Shown here piece by piece: positions 45,640 to 61,989 of a stretch of DNA of 64,000 bases; within the stretch, counting starts at the first letter, position 1, and each line of letters starts with the position of its first letter. Made by a program: the position numbers and the translations under genes. The notes under the pieces were generated by a model, which did not search any database, was not told where the DNA came from, and saw nothing but the letters and a program-made list of their open reading frames with translations. Origin of the DNA: Diphasiastrum complanatum (lineage: Eukaryota > Streptophyta > Lycopodiopsida > Lycopodiales > Lycopodiaceae); NCBI GenBank assembly GCA_029204225.1, contig MU832632.1, positions 1 to 64,000 of the forward strand, in the 5' to 3' direction.

Positions 45640-46676
45640 ATCCAAAAAAGAACCTTTGTAAAGATCCTTTATATATTTTTTCTCAATCTATTCATTTGAT
45701 GTGGCTCGAGACTACATTGCCGAGTGGATCGGGCAGGCAAGTGGAGATAAAATCTGGCGATGGTGGTGGTGAATGAAGAAACATTTACAATAATGAGTGG
45801 TGTGTGGTGAGAGATTCGAAAGCCCTTGATTTAGCTCACCTACTACCATGGTTGCAATCTGGACCCCACAACCAATCTGATCATGGAGTGGGGCCTGGCT
45901 TCATACATTCATATTGTAGTTCGAAGGAATCAGGTGCCAATGATGGGCGGCCACATCATAGCCAACTCATAGCCTATTGATGAACTCCAAACGGGGTACA
46001 CACCATAGCCAACAGAAGCCACCCACAGAAACGCAGTGTTCTTCTAGCCCCCAGGCTTGAATGATCGTGGGAGAATTGTGTGTGTGTGTGCGCGCCTGCC
46101 TTTAGACGCCCCCGATGTCTGCCTCATGTGCAATGCCTTCTTCAGACGTGAGAGAGAGATCGGGGAGATGCAATGAGGTGCTTAATTCATTGTAGAAGTC
46201 ATAACCATACTTTTCCAAAACCTACAATACAAAATTACGGATTAGAGAGCGATGGAGCCGAAACCTACAATATGTGGCAACCTCAAGCTTGATGTGATCG
46301 AGAGAGTGATGGGAGAGGGACGCCGGTGAGAAGAGTAGGGAAGCCTGAAGCGACGAAGAGAGCACTAGAGAGACGGAGGGAGTGAGAAGAGAGAGAGTGT
46401 GAGGAAGGAGGAGGGCGAATGGAGGACATGAGCATCGATGGAGGAAGGAGGAGCATCAATGGTGGATGGAGGAGCATTGATGAAGGAAGGAGGCAGAGCG
46501 AGCAATTTGAATTAGAATTAGATGCATTCATGGGGAGGAGGCCTCGCCCACGTTTTTGTCATACCCACCATATGTCAAAGAGCTTTAAAGGTCATAATGA
46601 GAGTGAGGGGGAGGGAGGGGTGAGAAGGGTATGAGAAGGGCACAAATTTGCCATCGTGAAGGATGACAAATTAGTT

Positions 46677-46678
<2 letters not shown>
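45640..46678. other. Stretch without recognised gene
   Basis: 46283-46634 is GA/GGA-rich; frames on both strands there are composition artefacts. A short TG repeat lies at 46078-46091. Nothing else can be supported. Confidence 0.5.

Positions 46679-46714
<36 letters not shown>
46679..46714. repeat. (AC)n microsatellite
   Basis: 36 bp of pure AC. Confidence 0.95.
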
Positions 46715-46715
<1 letters not shown>

Positions 46716-46786
46716 GAGTTTTAAACCAAGGCACACATGTGCATACATTTTTGTTCAAATATTTTTTAGCATTTTCCTTTGCAAAA

Positions 46787-46888
46787 GCATGACATTTTTT
46801 GCGGGCAGAGCATGACATTTTTTGCGAGCAGAGCGTGACATTTTTGTCGGGCAAAGAATGACATTTTTGGCGGCACATCGTGACATGA
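46787..46888. repeat. About 24-bp tandem repeat (4+ copies)
   Basis: Units of GCATGACATTTTTTGCGGGC with an AGA spacer, diverging toward the right end (TGACATTTTTGGCGGCACAT). Confidence 0.85.
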
Positions 46889-47021
46889 AACACACATTAT
46901 CTCTCTAAAATAATTTTATACTACATAGATGTGTAAGAGAAGGAAGGGGACCAAGGGAGAGAAAGGATTAAATTGAGAGAGAGTGGGACCCAATTGGAGA
47001 ATCTATGCATGTATGGGAAAG

Positions 47022-47137
47022 AGGACCCATGCATCCTCCTCCCCATACACACATCCTTTGTTTTTACTTTTTGGTTTTAAAGAAGGCGTATGCATGGGTG
47101 AGGGGAGGAGGATGCATGGGACCTCACCCATGCATAC
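47022..47137. repeat. Overlapping inverted repeats (two competing hairpins)
   Basis: CCCATGCATCCTCCTCCCC (47026-47044) pairs perfectly with 47102-47120. GTATGCATGGGTGAGG (47088-47103) pairs perfectly with CCTCACCCATGCATAC (47122-47137). The arms overlap, so only one hairpin can form at a time. Confidence 0.85.
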
Positions 47138-47153
47138 AAAAGTGTAACAAAGT

Positions 47154-47270
47154 TTATATATATATATATATATATATATACTAGTAAAGAGTGCCCGTTG
47201 TTGACAGGAAACGGAGGCTGATCTAGGTGGCGGCCGATGATTTGGATGGTGGCCAATCTCGCACATCTTG
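47154..47270 (+). repeat. TA array followed by repeat B (related to 33309)
   Basis: (TA)13 to 47180, then CTAGTAAAGAGTGCCCGTTG, TTGACAGG and, later, GGCCGATGATTTGGATGGTG. It shares the order of blocks with 33309-33400, with about 20 extra bases. Confidence 0.45.
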
Positions 47271-47466
47271 CATCTCTAATATCTAAGATATCTCACACAT
47301 CTCGGCCATAGTAGGGGCCATAGTAGGGGTCACCATGTTCAACAATAGCACAAGGAGTATCTTAATAAAAAGGTTGACAGGAGCGGTAGGCGATTTGTGT
47401 TTGCAAATGTCTGTTAACGGGCAGCCCACAGTTCAAAGTGAATATGTTGTTCATGCATGTGGTATG

Positions 47467-48170
47467 TGATGAGAATCGTGAGATGCTCTGATACGACTGA
47501 TGAGAATCGTGAGGAGAAAAATTCACGAAACAGTCGCGACTCTCTTTCAAGTTTTGGATGGAGTTCAGATGAGTTCGTTAGGCACTGCCAGCTGAACCAC
47601 TCCTACAATCCTCTAGAGAGTAGTCAATTACTACTGATCTACGTTCATAAGATTAATACAACATTTGACTTAATTTCAACCAAGGTGCGAAATTCAAAGG
47701 GAACAAGAAAACTCAGACATACAGCATAAGCATTCAACATCCGAGATCAAACACAACTAGAAAATAATCTATACTGATTTTCTCTGATTTCTTCAGGGCA
47801 CTGCATGCGAATCCATGCAATGCATTGGTATGAGAGAAGCACAGTTCTCTCACAAGTAGTAGTCTCGCTTCACTAGCGGACAATTGGATCTTCTGATCCT
47901 AGACAGAATTATCTTCTCGCATGCAAGCAGAGCTTTTGTCTGTGTTCGTCTTGATTGCTTACTAGCATCAGACTTCTTCAGTGTCTCTTCTCTCTTAGTT
48001 ACACTTTGTGTATCATTTTCTGATATATGTCAAGTATTATCCAATAAGTACGGTCTCTCTATGTAAACCTAAGATTAGAGTGATTATACATCTACAACTA
48101 ATCATAAAATTACAAGAGTGGCAGATTAGCCACGACCTAGGAAGTATCTGCTGACGTCATGTCATCAGGT
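47467..48170 (-). repeat. Copia LTR followed by PBS copy and repeated LTR tail
   Basis: About 670 bp, lying just downstream of the minus-strand copia RNase H. On the minus strand it ends CTCACGATTCTCATCA (47513-47498), then GTCGTATCAGAGCAT (47497-47483; 13 of 14 bases match the iMet PBS), then CTCACGATTCTCATCA again (47482-47467). The outer start is near 48160 (TGACCTGATGACATGACGTC) but not proven. Confidence 0.6.
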
Positions 48171-48309
48171 CAGATCTCTGTACTTTTGGGTACTTGCGTG
48201 ATCTCTGGTGGCACTCCTTGGAGCATGAGGACAGAACGGGTTTCATTTTCATCGTTGGTTTTGTTTACCTCGCCTACGTTTCTCTCTTGCTGGACCGCAA
48301 AGGAATCTT

Positions 48310-49618
48310 GTTCATGGATCCTTCGTGTTCGCGAACCGTTCGTCTTCGTCTCCGTTGACTTTCGTGTTTGCAAAACTCTTCGTGTTTTGTGTCTCCAGAT
48401 GTTTGAGTTCATAAACATCTTTGTCAAGTGAAGGGCTGAAAGCCAGCAAGGTTTTGTAATCAGAAACACTTTGTTTCTTCAGCTCCCTCTCAAAGCATGG
48501 TAGTTTTATGATCCCGAGACTGCTCCTTTGCCTCTCAAAGAGCCCTTTGTCCAGAGCTTTAGTGAAGATGTCGGCAACCATATCTTTCGTTCCTATGAAG
48601 GTGGTCTGCATCATCTTCCTTTTAATCACATCCCTGATCAAGTGATACTTGATCGCAATGTGCTTCGTTCTTGAGTGGAACATAGGATCTTTTGTCAGGT
48701 GTATCGCAGAGGTGTTGTCCATCTGCAAGACCAATGGCTTGTTCCTTGTTTCGCCCAATTCGTCCAGAAACTGCCTTAGCCAAATTATTTCGTTGGCCAT
48801 CTTCGCTGCTGCTACGTACTCTGCTTCGCCGGACGACTGGGCTACAACGGTCTGCTTCTTGCTGACCCAAATAATTGTTGCTCCTGATGTAATGGTGCAT
48901 CCTCCTGAGACGCTTTTACAGTTGTCCCTGAGAGATGCCCAGAGTCAGCCAACAGAGGCTTGAATCCCAATGATTTCAGGGCCTGATCCTTCTTTTTGTA
49001 CCATTGTCGGGCTAATTGCTTCAGACCATAGATGTTTCTATGCATTATGCATACATAGTCAGGAAGTGAATTCGAGACAAATCATGGGGGTTGATCCATG
49101 TAGACCTCTTCGTCTAATTCGCCATGCAAGAAGGTTGTCTTCTCGTCCACAATGTGGATCCTGAGGTCATAAGTTGCTGCATATGCAAACAACAGATGTA
49201 GGGATGAATGGTTGACAGCAGGAGAGAAGGTTTCAGAGCAGTCAATACCGTATCTCTGAGAGAAACCCTTCGCTTCTAGTCTTGCCCTGTATTTCGTCAC
49301 ACTCATGTCTGGTCCATATTTGAGTTTGAAAACCCATTTGCATTTGACAGTCTTGCACTTATGAGGTAATGGCTCCAACATCCATACATGGTTCTTCCTC
49401 ATGGAATCCATCTCTTCGTTCATGGCTTGGATCCATTTGTCCTTTTCTAGACCTTCAATCGCCTCCTCGAATGTCTGTGGTTCGCCACTGAACCCGCAGA
49501 ACTCTTCTGATGTGGAAGCTGAACTGCCTGGCACAAATCTTGCTGGTGCTCTTCGTGGTCTTGTCAACCCTCCATGTGTTTCCACAAACGCGAACACTTC
49601 AACGAAGCATTGACAATC
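48310..49618 (-). pseudogene. Copia RT and RNase H relic
   Basis: 49597-49082 encodes the RT start (WIQAMNEEMDSMRKNHVWML, KCKWVFKLKYGPDMSVTKYR, HIVDEKTTFLHGELDEEVYM). NIYGLKQLARQWY follows in another frame (49040). The YVDD half of RT is deleted. RNase H resumes at GCTITSGATIIWVSKKQT and VVAQSSGEAEYV, and 48800-48312 gives MANEIIWLRQFLDELG, LQMDNTSAIHLTKDPMFHSR, TKHIAIKYHLIRD and VADIFTKALDKGLFERQRSS. This is the standard copia tail. The element is a different family from the 7067 group. It abuts a Helitron remnant at about 49618. Confidence 0.9.
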
Positions 49619-51420
49619 TATGCCTGACTACCATGCGGTACCACTGGTAGAATGTGTCAAAAATCACCCCCGAAAACAACTGGAACTCCTCCAAATGGAG
49701 CATTGATACTCAACATATCTCGTAGAGATCGATCTACACACTTTATAGCTTACTTAGGCGCCATACGAGCCTCATCCCAAATGATCAGTCGACATGCCAT
49801 CAAAAGCATACCTAACGCAAATTGCTTAGAAATGTTGCATGTCGAGCTCTCATTCAATTCCTTCGAAGGAATTTTAAACCACGAGTGTGCAGTCCTACCA
49901 CCTTTCATCAACAATGCAGTAATCCCACATGATGCAACTGCCAATGTTATCCACCCTTGTGCATGCACATATGACAACATGACACTATACAGGTGCGTCT
50001 TGCCTGTAGCACCCGGACCATCTAAAAAAAATACTCCACCCACTCTCCGAACAACATGCTCACATACTACATGGTCAAAAATCTTTCGCTGATCCACGTT
50101 CAATCTCTCGATGTCAACTTCAACCTCTAAAGGGTTCTCGTCGACAAACATCTCCTCACAAAACAATGGAGATGAACCAAAATCGACATCTAGGACCCTA
50201 AACCCAAAATTCACCAATGACTTTCTAGCTGCCTGCATGTGCAGCTCCACATCAAGAACAACTCTGCCTACCAAAACCTAACTCACAAAAATGGTCTCAC
50301 ACGTTACTGGTTGTTCCAACTCATGCACATAATCCTCAACTAAATGCGGCTCTATGCTCCTCCAGAGCTCCAATGGGTCGGAAGGGGCACATGTCAAAAG
50401 AAGCACAGTGAACATGAGACGAAGCTGCGATGGAGTGCCCCATGACACTGCCTCGCGCAAGAAGCTACTACACTCATTCGTGTCATTTATACAACTCCGG
50501 ATCTTCCTCCTTCACAGAAATCTCTACACACAAGACGATCATGATTCCCAACATTGATGGGTTTGCTCCGCTCCTCCAATATAATCAATAGGTGGGCATG
50601 AGGCAATCCTCTCTTTTGGAATTCCATGGCATGCAGCCTCCCTATAATGCACCCAAAAATACCATCGTTCTTCAGCAAGTCGATCAAATGTTGAAGCTTC
50701 ATGCTAAAAACCTTCGATACCAAAATCAGGCCTATCTATAGCTTTTTGCTGGAATCGCAACTCTCTCCTCACCTCCAACCAATTTGGGTTCGTTGTCATC
50801 GTGATAAACAAATCGGGAGAACCCAACTCCCTAATGATGGCCATAGCATCCTAGTATTGCTAATGGACATGACGCGGTGAACCGATGTAAGAACATGGAA
50901 GCACTACTCGTGTTCCTATGTCGCTAGCCGAATGAGCTCCCAAGGCATCAATAATATCGCTACGAATCTCTCTACAAAAACTATGCTGATTATTTTAGTA
51001 GTAGTTTATGTTATTCTGCACCATCCTTGTCGTCATGTCACGTGCGTACTCTTGTAACAGCCTTCCACCCAAATGGATTGATGAAACATGCTCTGCACGA
51101 ACATGTAAATGATACCAGTAAAACTCTCGAACGGTGATAGCTTTGTGACTACCCTCTAAATGCTCTTCAAAGGCATCAGAAAGTGCACCGTTATGGACAT
51201 CATCATCGGCATGTGTGTCGTCTCTAACGTGCACATGTGAGGTTCTTGGATAGCACCCATCGGTCCGAAATGAAAATAACAGTACAAATGCAATGCATCA
51301 TATGACGAATGATGTTGTGTGATGAATTGCAAACCATCCTGAATGGAATGCAATATGATGTCACACATTCCGTCACTCGAGGTCTCATCTAAAGGCTCAT
51401 GGGAGCATTGAATTGTCTGC
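49619..51420 (-). pseudogene. Helitron Rep/helicase relic with PIF1 helicase motifs
   Basis: 51400-51156: DIILHSIQDGLQFI and SSYDALHLYCYFHFG. 51180-51000: ITVREFYWYHLHVRAEH and LGGRLLQEYARDMTTRM. 50723-50490: KVFSMKLQHLIDLLKNDGIF, then AMEFQKRGLPHAHLLIILEE with the HUH-type HAH pair of the Rep nuclease. 50460-50280: EAVSWGTPSQLRLMFTVLLL. 50200-49750: the PIF1 helicase with LNVDQRKIFDHV, Walker A DGPGATGKT (50022-49997), GITALLMKGGRTAHSWFKIP and Walker B IIWDEARM (49785-49762). It continues past a stop to GGVPVVFGGDF and LPVVPHGS (49626). About 500 residues between nuclease and helicase are missing, and stops abound. Same lineage as 37240-39222. Confidence 0.92.
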
Positions 51421-56078
<4,658 letters not shown>

Positions 56079-58680
56079 TTGCTTTTGAACAAATAGCATA
56101 CTTATTTTTCTTGTGTTCTTTTAGTTTTGTGACATTTTTTGTATTTTTGAGGGAATTTTGCTAATGAGCTCATCAATGCTCTTCATTGAAACCAATTCAC
56201 CTCATACTACATGAAAGAAGACCGTTGGTTACAAGAATCATCATGCTAAACTCCTATGAGCTACATACAATCTTATGTGCCATCAATCTAAGAAGCTATA
56301 TCACTTCCCAACACTACTAATAGCTCATCATCTCCAATATCACATACAAAATAGCAGAATAGTGCTCTTCCACTTACCTATATTGCCTTCAATATACCAC
56401 CCTACTTAAGCATCTCCATATTCATAGCCTAGTCCTTGAATACAGAATTTTTACAAATACTCACCGCCGACAATCCTTGAGCGATAGGACTAACAAACTT
56501 GACCTAGATTCTTGGCATGTTCCATCTTCCTTTTTACATGACCTTTTGAGATTCTTACATGATGTTTGCCAAACATCAAACCTCATATATTATTACCATC
56601 ACTTATCTAATCTACACCAACTATATTGGACAACCACTCATCACTTCCTCTCTACCTATTTTCCATCTTTGTGCTTTTCCACATACTCATACCCTACTAT
56701 CATTTTACTATATTGTGTAGTATGTGTCGAAATTCTACTCTACAATCTTCAAATCAACACATTTATACTGCTAGTTTACGTTTTGCTATTCTCAATAACC
56801 AAAATCTCACCATTTGACTTACGCTATAGCTTGAATTATTTGTCCATACCAACTTAGCTATGGAGCTTACACAATCAAAGTTTTCCTTTGTGATACTCCA
56901 CTATTAACATTTATTGGTGCGTGTCCACAAAATGGTGAACTAGAAAAGACTGTTTTTGGCAATCACATGTAGGCATTGATATGATGGATTTGCACACACA
57001 ACAATTATATAAGCTCCTTGCCTAAACCACAATAAGAAAATTGAGCGTTTTTCCATAGATCCAATATGTCCCAACTTTTTCCAAAGAGTGAAATCCTTGA
57101 ATACAAAGATAGCACATGAACAAAAGCCATGTAAATATGAGATCGTGTGCTCTTAGGATGGAACATTCTAAAAATGCTCAAAATTTTGTAAGTAAACATT
57201 TTCATATTAGAATTTTCAACCTGATTGCAATTGTCACCTTCATAAAAAGACAAGTGAGCAAGATGGTTGCATGAGTTGGCAAAATGTGGTGAAAGGTTTG
57301 CAATCTTTTCATTGCATTTTGTGCATAATCCATGCTCTAATATTTATTAATAGGTTTTTTGCTTTTTCAAACTAAACTTAGAACAGATTGACTTTATAAA
57401 TTGTAGGCCACATCAAGGCTTCAACAACGAGATCATGATCAGTCATATCTACATGTCTCTTCTAATCTGGCTACTGCTTGCAAGGTGCCTGTTTTGCAAA
57501 ATGGTTTTCTGCAAAAGTCGATGATCTAGTTCATTAATGCATAAATTTTGGACCATGGCTCTTCTATTCAGGCTACTGCTTGCAATGTGCATGTAAATGT
57601 TTTACAAAATGGCAGTTCATCTTTTCCCTTGCCAAAATGACTACACAATCTTGATGTTCAAAAATGTGTAGATGAACTTGCTTTGTGATGAGCTCTTATT
57701 TGCACTATTTGAGTGGGCTGATCACTTACTACAATGTTTTTATTATATTGGTGTGTCTATAGAACAATGATGCTTTCTTCTTATCCCTCACATTGATAAT
57801 AAGCTGAGTAAGTTTACACCTTTGTCAGAATGAATGTTTGTAAAGGGGACAAGATGTGGTATGCAAAGTCACTTCTAGGACTGTTTTTAAAGTTGATGAA
57901 AAGAACAGGATATGGTATTCCATTTCGCTTTTAAGAATGATGGTAGAAATCTTGCTATCACACCATATCATGATAAAAAAATTCTTGCTATTTTAAGAGC
58001 GCAACATTATCTTTGTGCTATATTACACTTATTCAATTGGCTCTGGCCAATATTTCAAATTAACTCATTGCTGATTATGAGCCACCTATTTACAAAATTT
58101 ATCAGCTCTAGCTGCCAAGAAATTCATCTCATTGGCCACTACAATCCCATCTCCCTACCCAGCTTCCCAGAAAACATTTTCATAGAAAACAGAATGGATC
58201 TGAGCATGGATGCAACATCTTGCCCAATGAACTTGCATCAATAATTTGTGCCTATAAACAAGCCAATGAGGCTTTAAGATCCTCCTAACCAAAAAATAAG
58301 CATGGGCCTTTGAAACCTTTTACAAACTTCACTTGCTTAGGTTACGGGCCTCAAAAGCTTAATGCACATTACTGCAATCACTTACATTATTGTTCGAGCT
58401 ACCGATAATGAGCATCTATCTTCCTTTTAATGAATTTGTATATCACGACCAAATTGACCAACCTACATGTAAAAAATAGTTCTTGTGAGTACTCTATCTG
58501 TACTGTTGCATGGCACCTTTCTTCTTGATGGCATGAACTTGAATACGTATGGTCTTACAATAAAACCAGTTGTATCTACTAATTTTGTGTTATTTGCATG
58601 TTCTTTAATCTTTTATGGATATAGATAGATGTCTTTATCTTGGAATGTTTTTAGCAAATCTCATGGCAGCTTATATATTC
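56079..58680. other. AT-rich stretch without recognised gene
   Basis: A 126-codon frame (56477-56857) is Tyr/Leu/Ile-rich and looks compositional. 57912-58244 is a 110-codon frame with no domain. No supported feature. Confidence 0.4.
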
Positions 58681-58692
58681 AATAATTTCTGA

Positions 58693-59962
58693 TTGGATGA
58701 ATGGATGCTACCATGGGAAAAGTCAGTAAGTAGAATATTCAAAGCATTGTCTCAGGGACCAAACTCGCAAGCATTGACAAGAGAGCATGCTTATTTGATG
58801 GATGAGTCACATGTTCCAACAAAAAAGAATGAAGTCGCATCATGCATCTGGAGCAAAACATACATCCAAATGACTATACATGTGCATTGGAAACTGAAAA
58901 ATTTACTGAACTATGGTAGCATGCATTTGGACAACATCCCTGAGTTTTACAAGCTTTCAGCCAATCATATCAGATGTAATTCTGAAGAAATTGCACAGGA
59001 TGTCAGATAAATAGTTAAAATAGTATAGCTGGAAAATTTTGCATGAAACGACATTAAAATACACTTAGCCACTCAAGAATCTTGTAGTAGTAAACATAAT
59101 CATCTTAAATGTAATCTCTTGATTATTGTAGATATTGCTACTTGAAAACAGAGCAAATACTCACTCTGGAGGTTTTTATACGTTCATTTCGTGCAAAGAG
59201 GAGCAGATATGTCATCAAGCATTGGAACAGGAATTTGGTTACAGAACTATTGAATATCATTTTGCTAACAGACATCGGTTGGGTGATTGAACCCTCATCT
59301 AAGGCTGGCCAGCCTCCCTCACCACCCCTTGACATAAAAGTCATACCATCTCAAATAAAGCTTTCTCAAATGGATTCAAATGAGTATCATGGAGAATGTG
59401 TTCCTTTTTAGTTTTTACACACTATGTCAACAAAGTTACTTTTAACTTCATGTGTGTACATGCATGTTCCTGACAGCCAGAAGTTATGTGACTACTATGC
59501 AAGCTAACCTCTAAATGTACATCGCCATTGACATTGACCCATTGCTCTCACAAATGAGTCTGTTTGAAGGTATCTGTGAAACAAAACTTTTCAAACCTTC
59601 ATTGTGCCATACATGAAGCTTTCCATTCAATTGGTGGCAAGTGCATATGTCTAATTGTTCTCGGGTGGACACTCTGCAGGATCAATAAACTGGAAAACCA
59701 TGATCGTATTTATTTTGCTTAAAATAGAGGACGCAAATTTTCAAAAAGAGATTGTTATATGTTTTGGAAAAAAGCTTGTGCCTTACACCCTTATGCTGAA
59801 TTGGAACAGGCCATTCATCTTATAGGCCAATTGGGCAAAAAAGAGCGCAATAGAAAATCTGCACGTGATCATGTCAAACTGGTCTGGACAACGAGTAGCT
59901 TGCAATCAATCTTAATAAGCAAATATCCATATGTACCAACCATTACAAGCGAAGATCTGTAA
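58693..59962 (+). other. Possible exons of an unrecognised plus-strand gene
   Basis: Three frames have protein-like composition unlike the surrounding AT-rich DNA: 58693-59010 (SRIFKALSQGPNSQALTREH, WSKTYIQMTIHVHWKLKNLL), 59132-59411 (preceded by acceptor TTATTGTAG; YVIKHWNRNLVTELLNIILL and DIGWVIEPSSKAGQPPSPPL) and about 59745-59962 (DCYMFWKKACALHPYAELEQ, ending SEDL-stop). Good donors between them are not evident, and the first has no clean acceptor. I recognise no family. They could be a decayed gene, or exons whose junctions I misplace. They converge on the minus-strand gene ending at 60369. Confidence 0.3.
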
Positions 59963-60368
59963 AAAAATAAGTACCTGGCACTTACGCGCTTCAGCCATTG
60001 GAACTCCTGTTCTAGCAAGTAAAAGAAACTTGGCTTGCCCTTTCCTGTTTCCCTAGTCCCTTATGGATGCACTCAAGGTTTTTTTCATATTCTAATTATA
60101 GTATAATGTTGCTAAACTACAACATAAACTTGTGTGTTCAAGGAAAGATGAATAAGTATTCTTTTTAAACTTGATATATTTCAAGAATGGCAAGAGGTCA
60201 ATTTCAAATTTTACTTGAAGACAACCAAACAGTTAAAGGCAGCCTTTCTCATTTTCTCATATATCCTTTTTCAAACTCCACTTCTTTTTCAAAAAGCCAC
60301 ATTCATCAAGAAGACCAACAAATATTCACAATGCTAGATCAAAAAGTAACATGTTCCAAAATTACAAA

Positions 60369-61608
60369 CTACTGACAAACAGATTGTTTCACCTCATAGA
60401 GATGCTCGGTCAAAGCAGGGTCAACAGATGTCTGACGATGGCGATGATTCTCATATGCCTGAGTTATGCAACAGAAAATCACAATAAATAGGATGAAAAG
60501 GCCAACAGAAGCTCAAGATTGATATTAATAAACATAATCATGTCCATTCGTCAGGTCGCTCACAATAGATTCAAACTGCTACCTCCAGATTGATGCTTCT
60601 GGACTAGAGGATCATGATTAAGTGCTTCAATTCTTCTGGGGTCTACACATGTTGAACGTCAAATTAGGCTCAGATATGTGTCTTACCTGGTTGCTGCTAG
60701 TAAAAAGTTCCATTTGCTGATCATTGCCGTACCTATTGCATTCCTCGTCTACCTGCGCCTCCTGTGCAATCAAACAACGAATGGATGAGATTGTTTAGGA
60801 CGCGTTTATTTTTTTTTTTTTAAATTAATGTATTTCTAGTCAGGATACTTCCCCTCAAAATAATATAAAACCTGGCAAGAAAATCTGCTGTCCATAACAT
60901 ATTTATTGTAGCTGCCAGCTGGGTTCAACAATGCTGGTACAACAGCACATTTTGTGGGAGGCTTTACATCAGTCTGCCCCAGCAGTCCAGTAATCACGTT
61001 TCTCTGTGCAACTGCAAATGTATCAACAAAGAGCAGCCTTTTTAGCAACACCAATAACTTGTGAAACAGTTTGAAGAAAAGTATCATACTTTTCCACAAC
61101 ATAGTTAAGGATGTAAAGGTTGTACAAAACCCACCGGTATAGAATTCATGGCCCGCAGCACTCCACATATTACCATGACTTCTAGCTGGTAGAGCGTTTT
61201 GCTTTGTGATGCACTGATAAATCATCAAGCACACTTGAGAAGCATCAGAATCAAGTATACAAAGTCAAGTAGTTTGTATCTGTAAGACAAGAATTAACTC
61301 ACACCATACTCTCATATAGCAGATAGCTTTGATAACGTTTCCACAGACACACCGAAGTGCAAAGATAGCTGCTGTGATTTAGTTAAGGTTTTTAACTCGT
61401 ACATTTGTACCATTCTCAAAATGATCAAGGTGCCCATCGGGAATGAATCTTCTACGAGGAGAAGGATCCCCAGTTCTTATGTCTGCAGTTACTCATTAAC
61501 AGAAAATGTTTTTTAGAGGTCTGTACTCACAACTTTGTTGATTTGTCCAATCTTTGACTTTTCCAGTGTAAAAATGCAGATCATGTTTAAGGATCGTAAC
61601 CAAAAATG
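60369..61608 (-). CDS. 3' end of an intron-containing host gene (six exons, function unknown)
   Basis: Six minus-strand exons join with matching phase: about 61608-61528 (GTGAGT donor), 61482-61403 (GCAG acceptor, GTACGAG donor), 61213-61135 (ATCAG / GTGGGT), 61011-60872 (TTTGCAG / GTTTTA), 60761-60687 (GCACAG / GTAAGA) and 60458-60369 (ACTCAG, ends TAG). Blocks in order: HDLHFYTGKVKDWTNQQS, YIRTGDPSPRRRFIPDG, CITKQNALPARSHGNMWSAA, QRNVITGLLGQTDVKPPTKC, EAQVDEECNRYGND, and AYENHRHRQTSVDPALTEHL. No domain that I recognise, no membrane segment. Exons of 75-140 bp with no stops, and phases 1-0-1-0-0 that all fit, are hard to get by chance. The 5' part is not found; a tandem duplication and a gypsy relic lie upstream, so earlier exons may be beyond the window or the gene may be truncated. 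The first exon's acceptor is uncertain. Confidence 0.75.
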
Positions 61609-61639
61609 GCTATTTGCAAACCTTTGAATAATTAATATT

Positions 61640-61925
61640 CAATATACTTCTCATAAGTCACAAGTTCTGCAATTTGACAAGTACTACAGGCCACAAATTT
61701 TGCAATCTGAACAGTACACCCAGTGAGGTTTAGCACAGCCAAGAACATTTTAATCCTTTTAAATTTATGTTACATGGCTATTTGCAATTTAATGACAAAT
61801 ACTCATTCAGTTCAAATTGGCCACAAATTTTGCAATCTGACAAGTACCACAGGCCACAGATTTTGCAATCTGACTAGTACACCCAGTGATGCTCAACACA
61901 GTCAAGAGCTTTTTAATCCCGTTTA
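61640..61925. repeat. Tandem duplication upstream of the host-gene exons (about 165-180 bp unit)
   Basis: CACAARTTYTGCAATYTGACAAGTACYACAGGCCACA, then TTTTGCAATCTGA, TAGTACACCCAGTGA, CTCAACACAG or TTAGCACAGC, and CTTTTTAATCC occur in the same order at about 61660-61756 and 61822-61921. A TTGCAATTT-type core is further repeated inside each unit. Confidence 0.8.
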
Positions 61926-61989
61926 CTCTATGTTTCCTATGTTACAATTTTTTTTTTAATCACCAATTTGCAATTTATGGCATAATTAA

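Noticed and set aside
46283-46634. Paired frames in the GGA-rich region
   Set aside because: Low-complexity composition on both strands; no homology.
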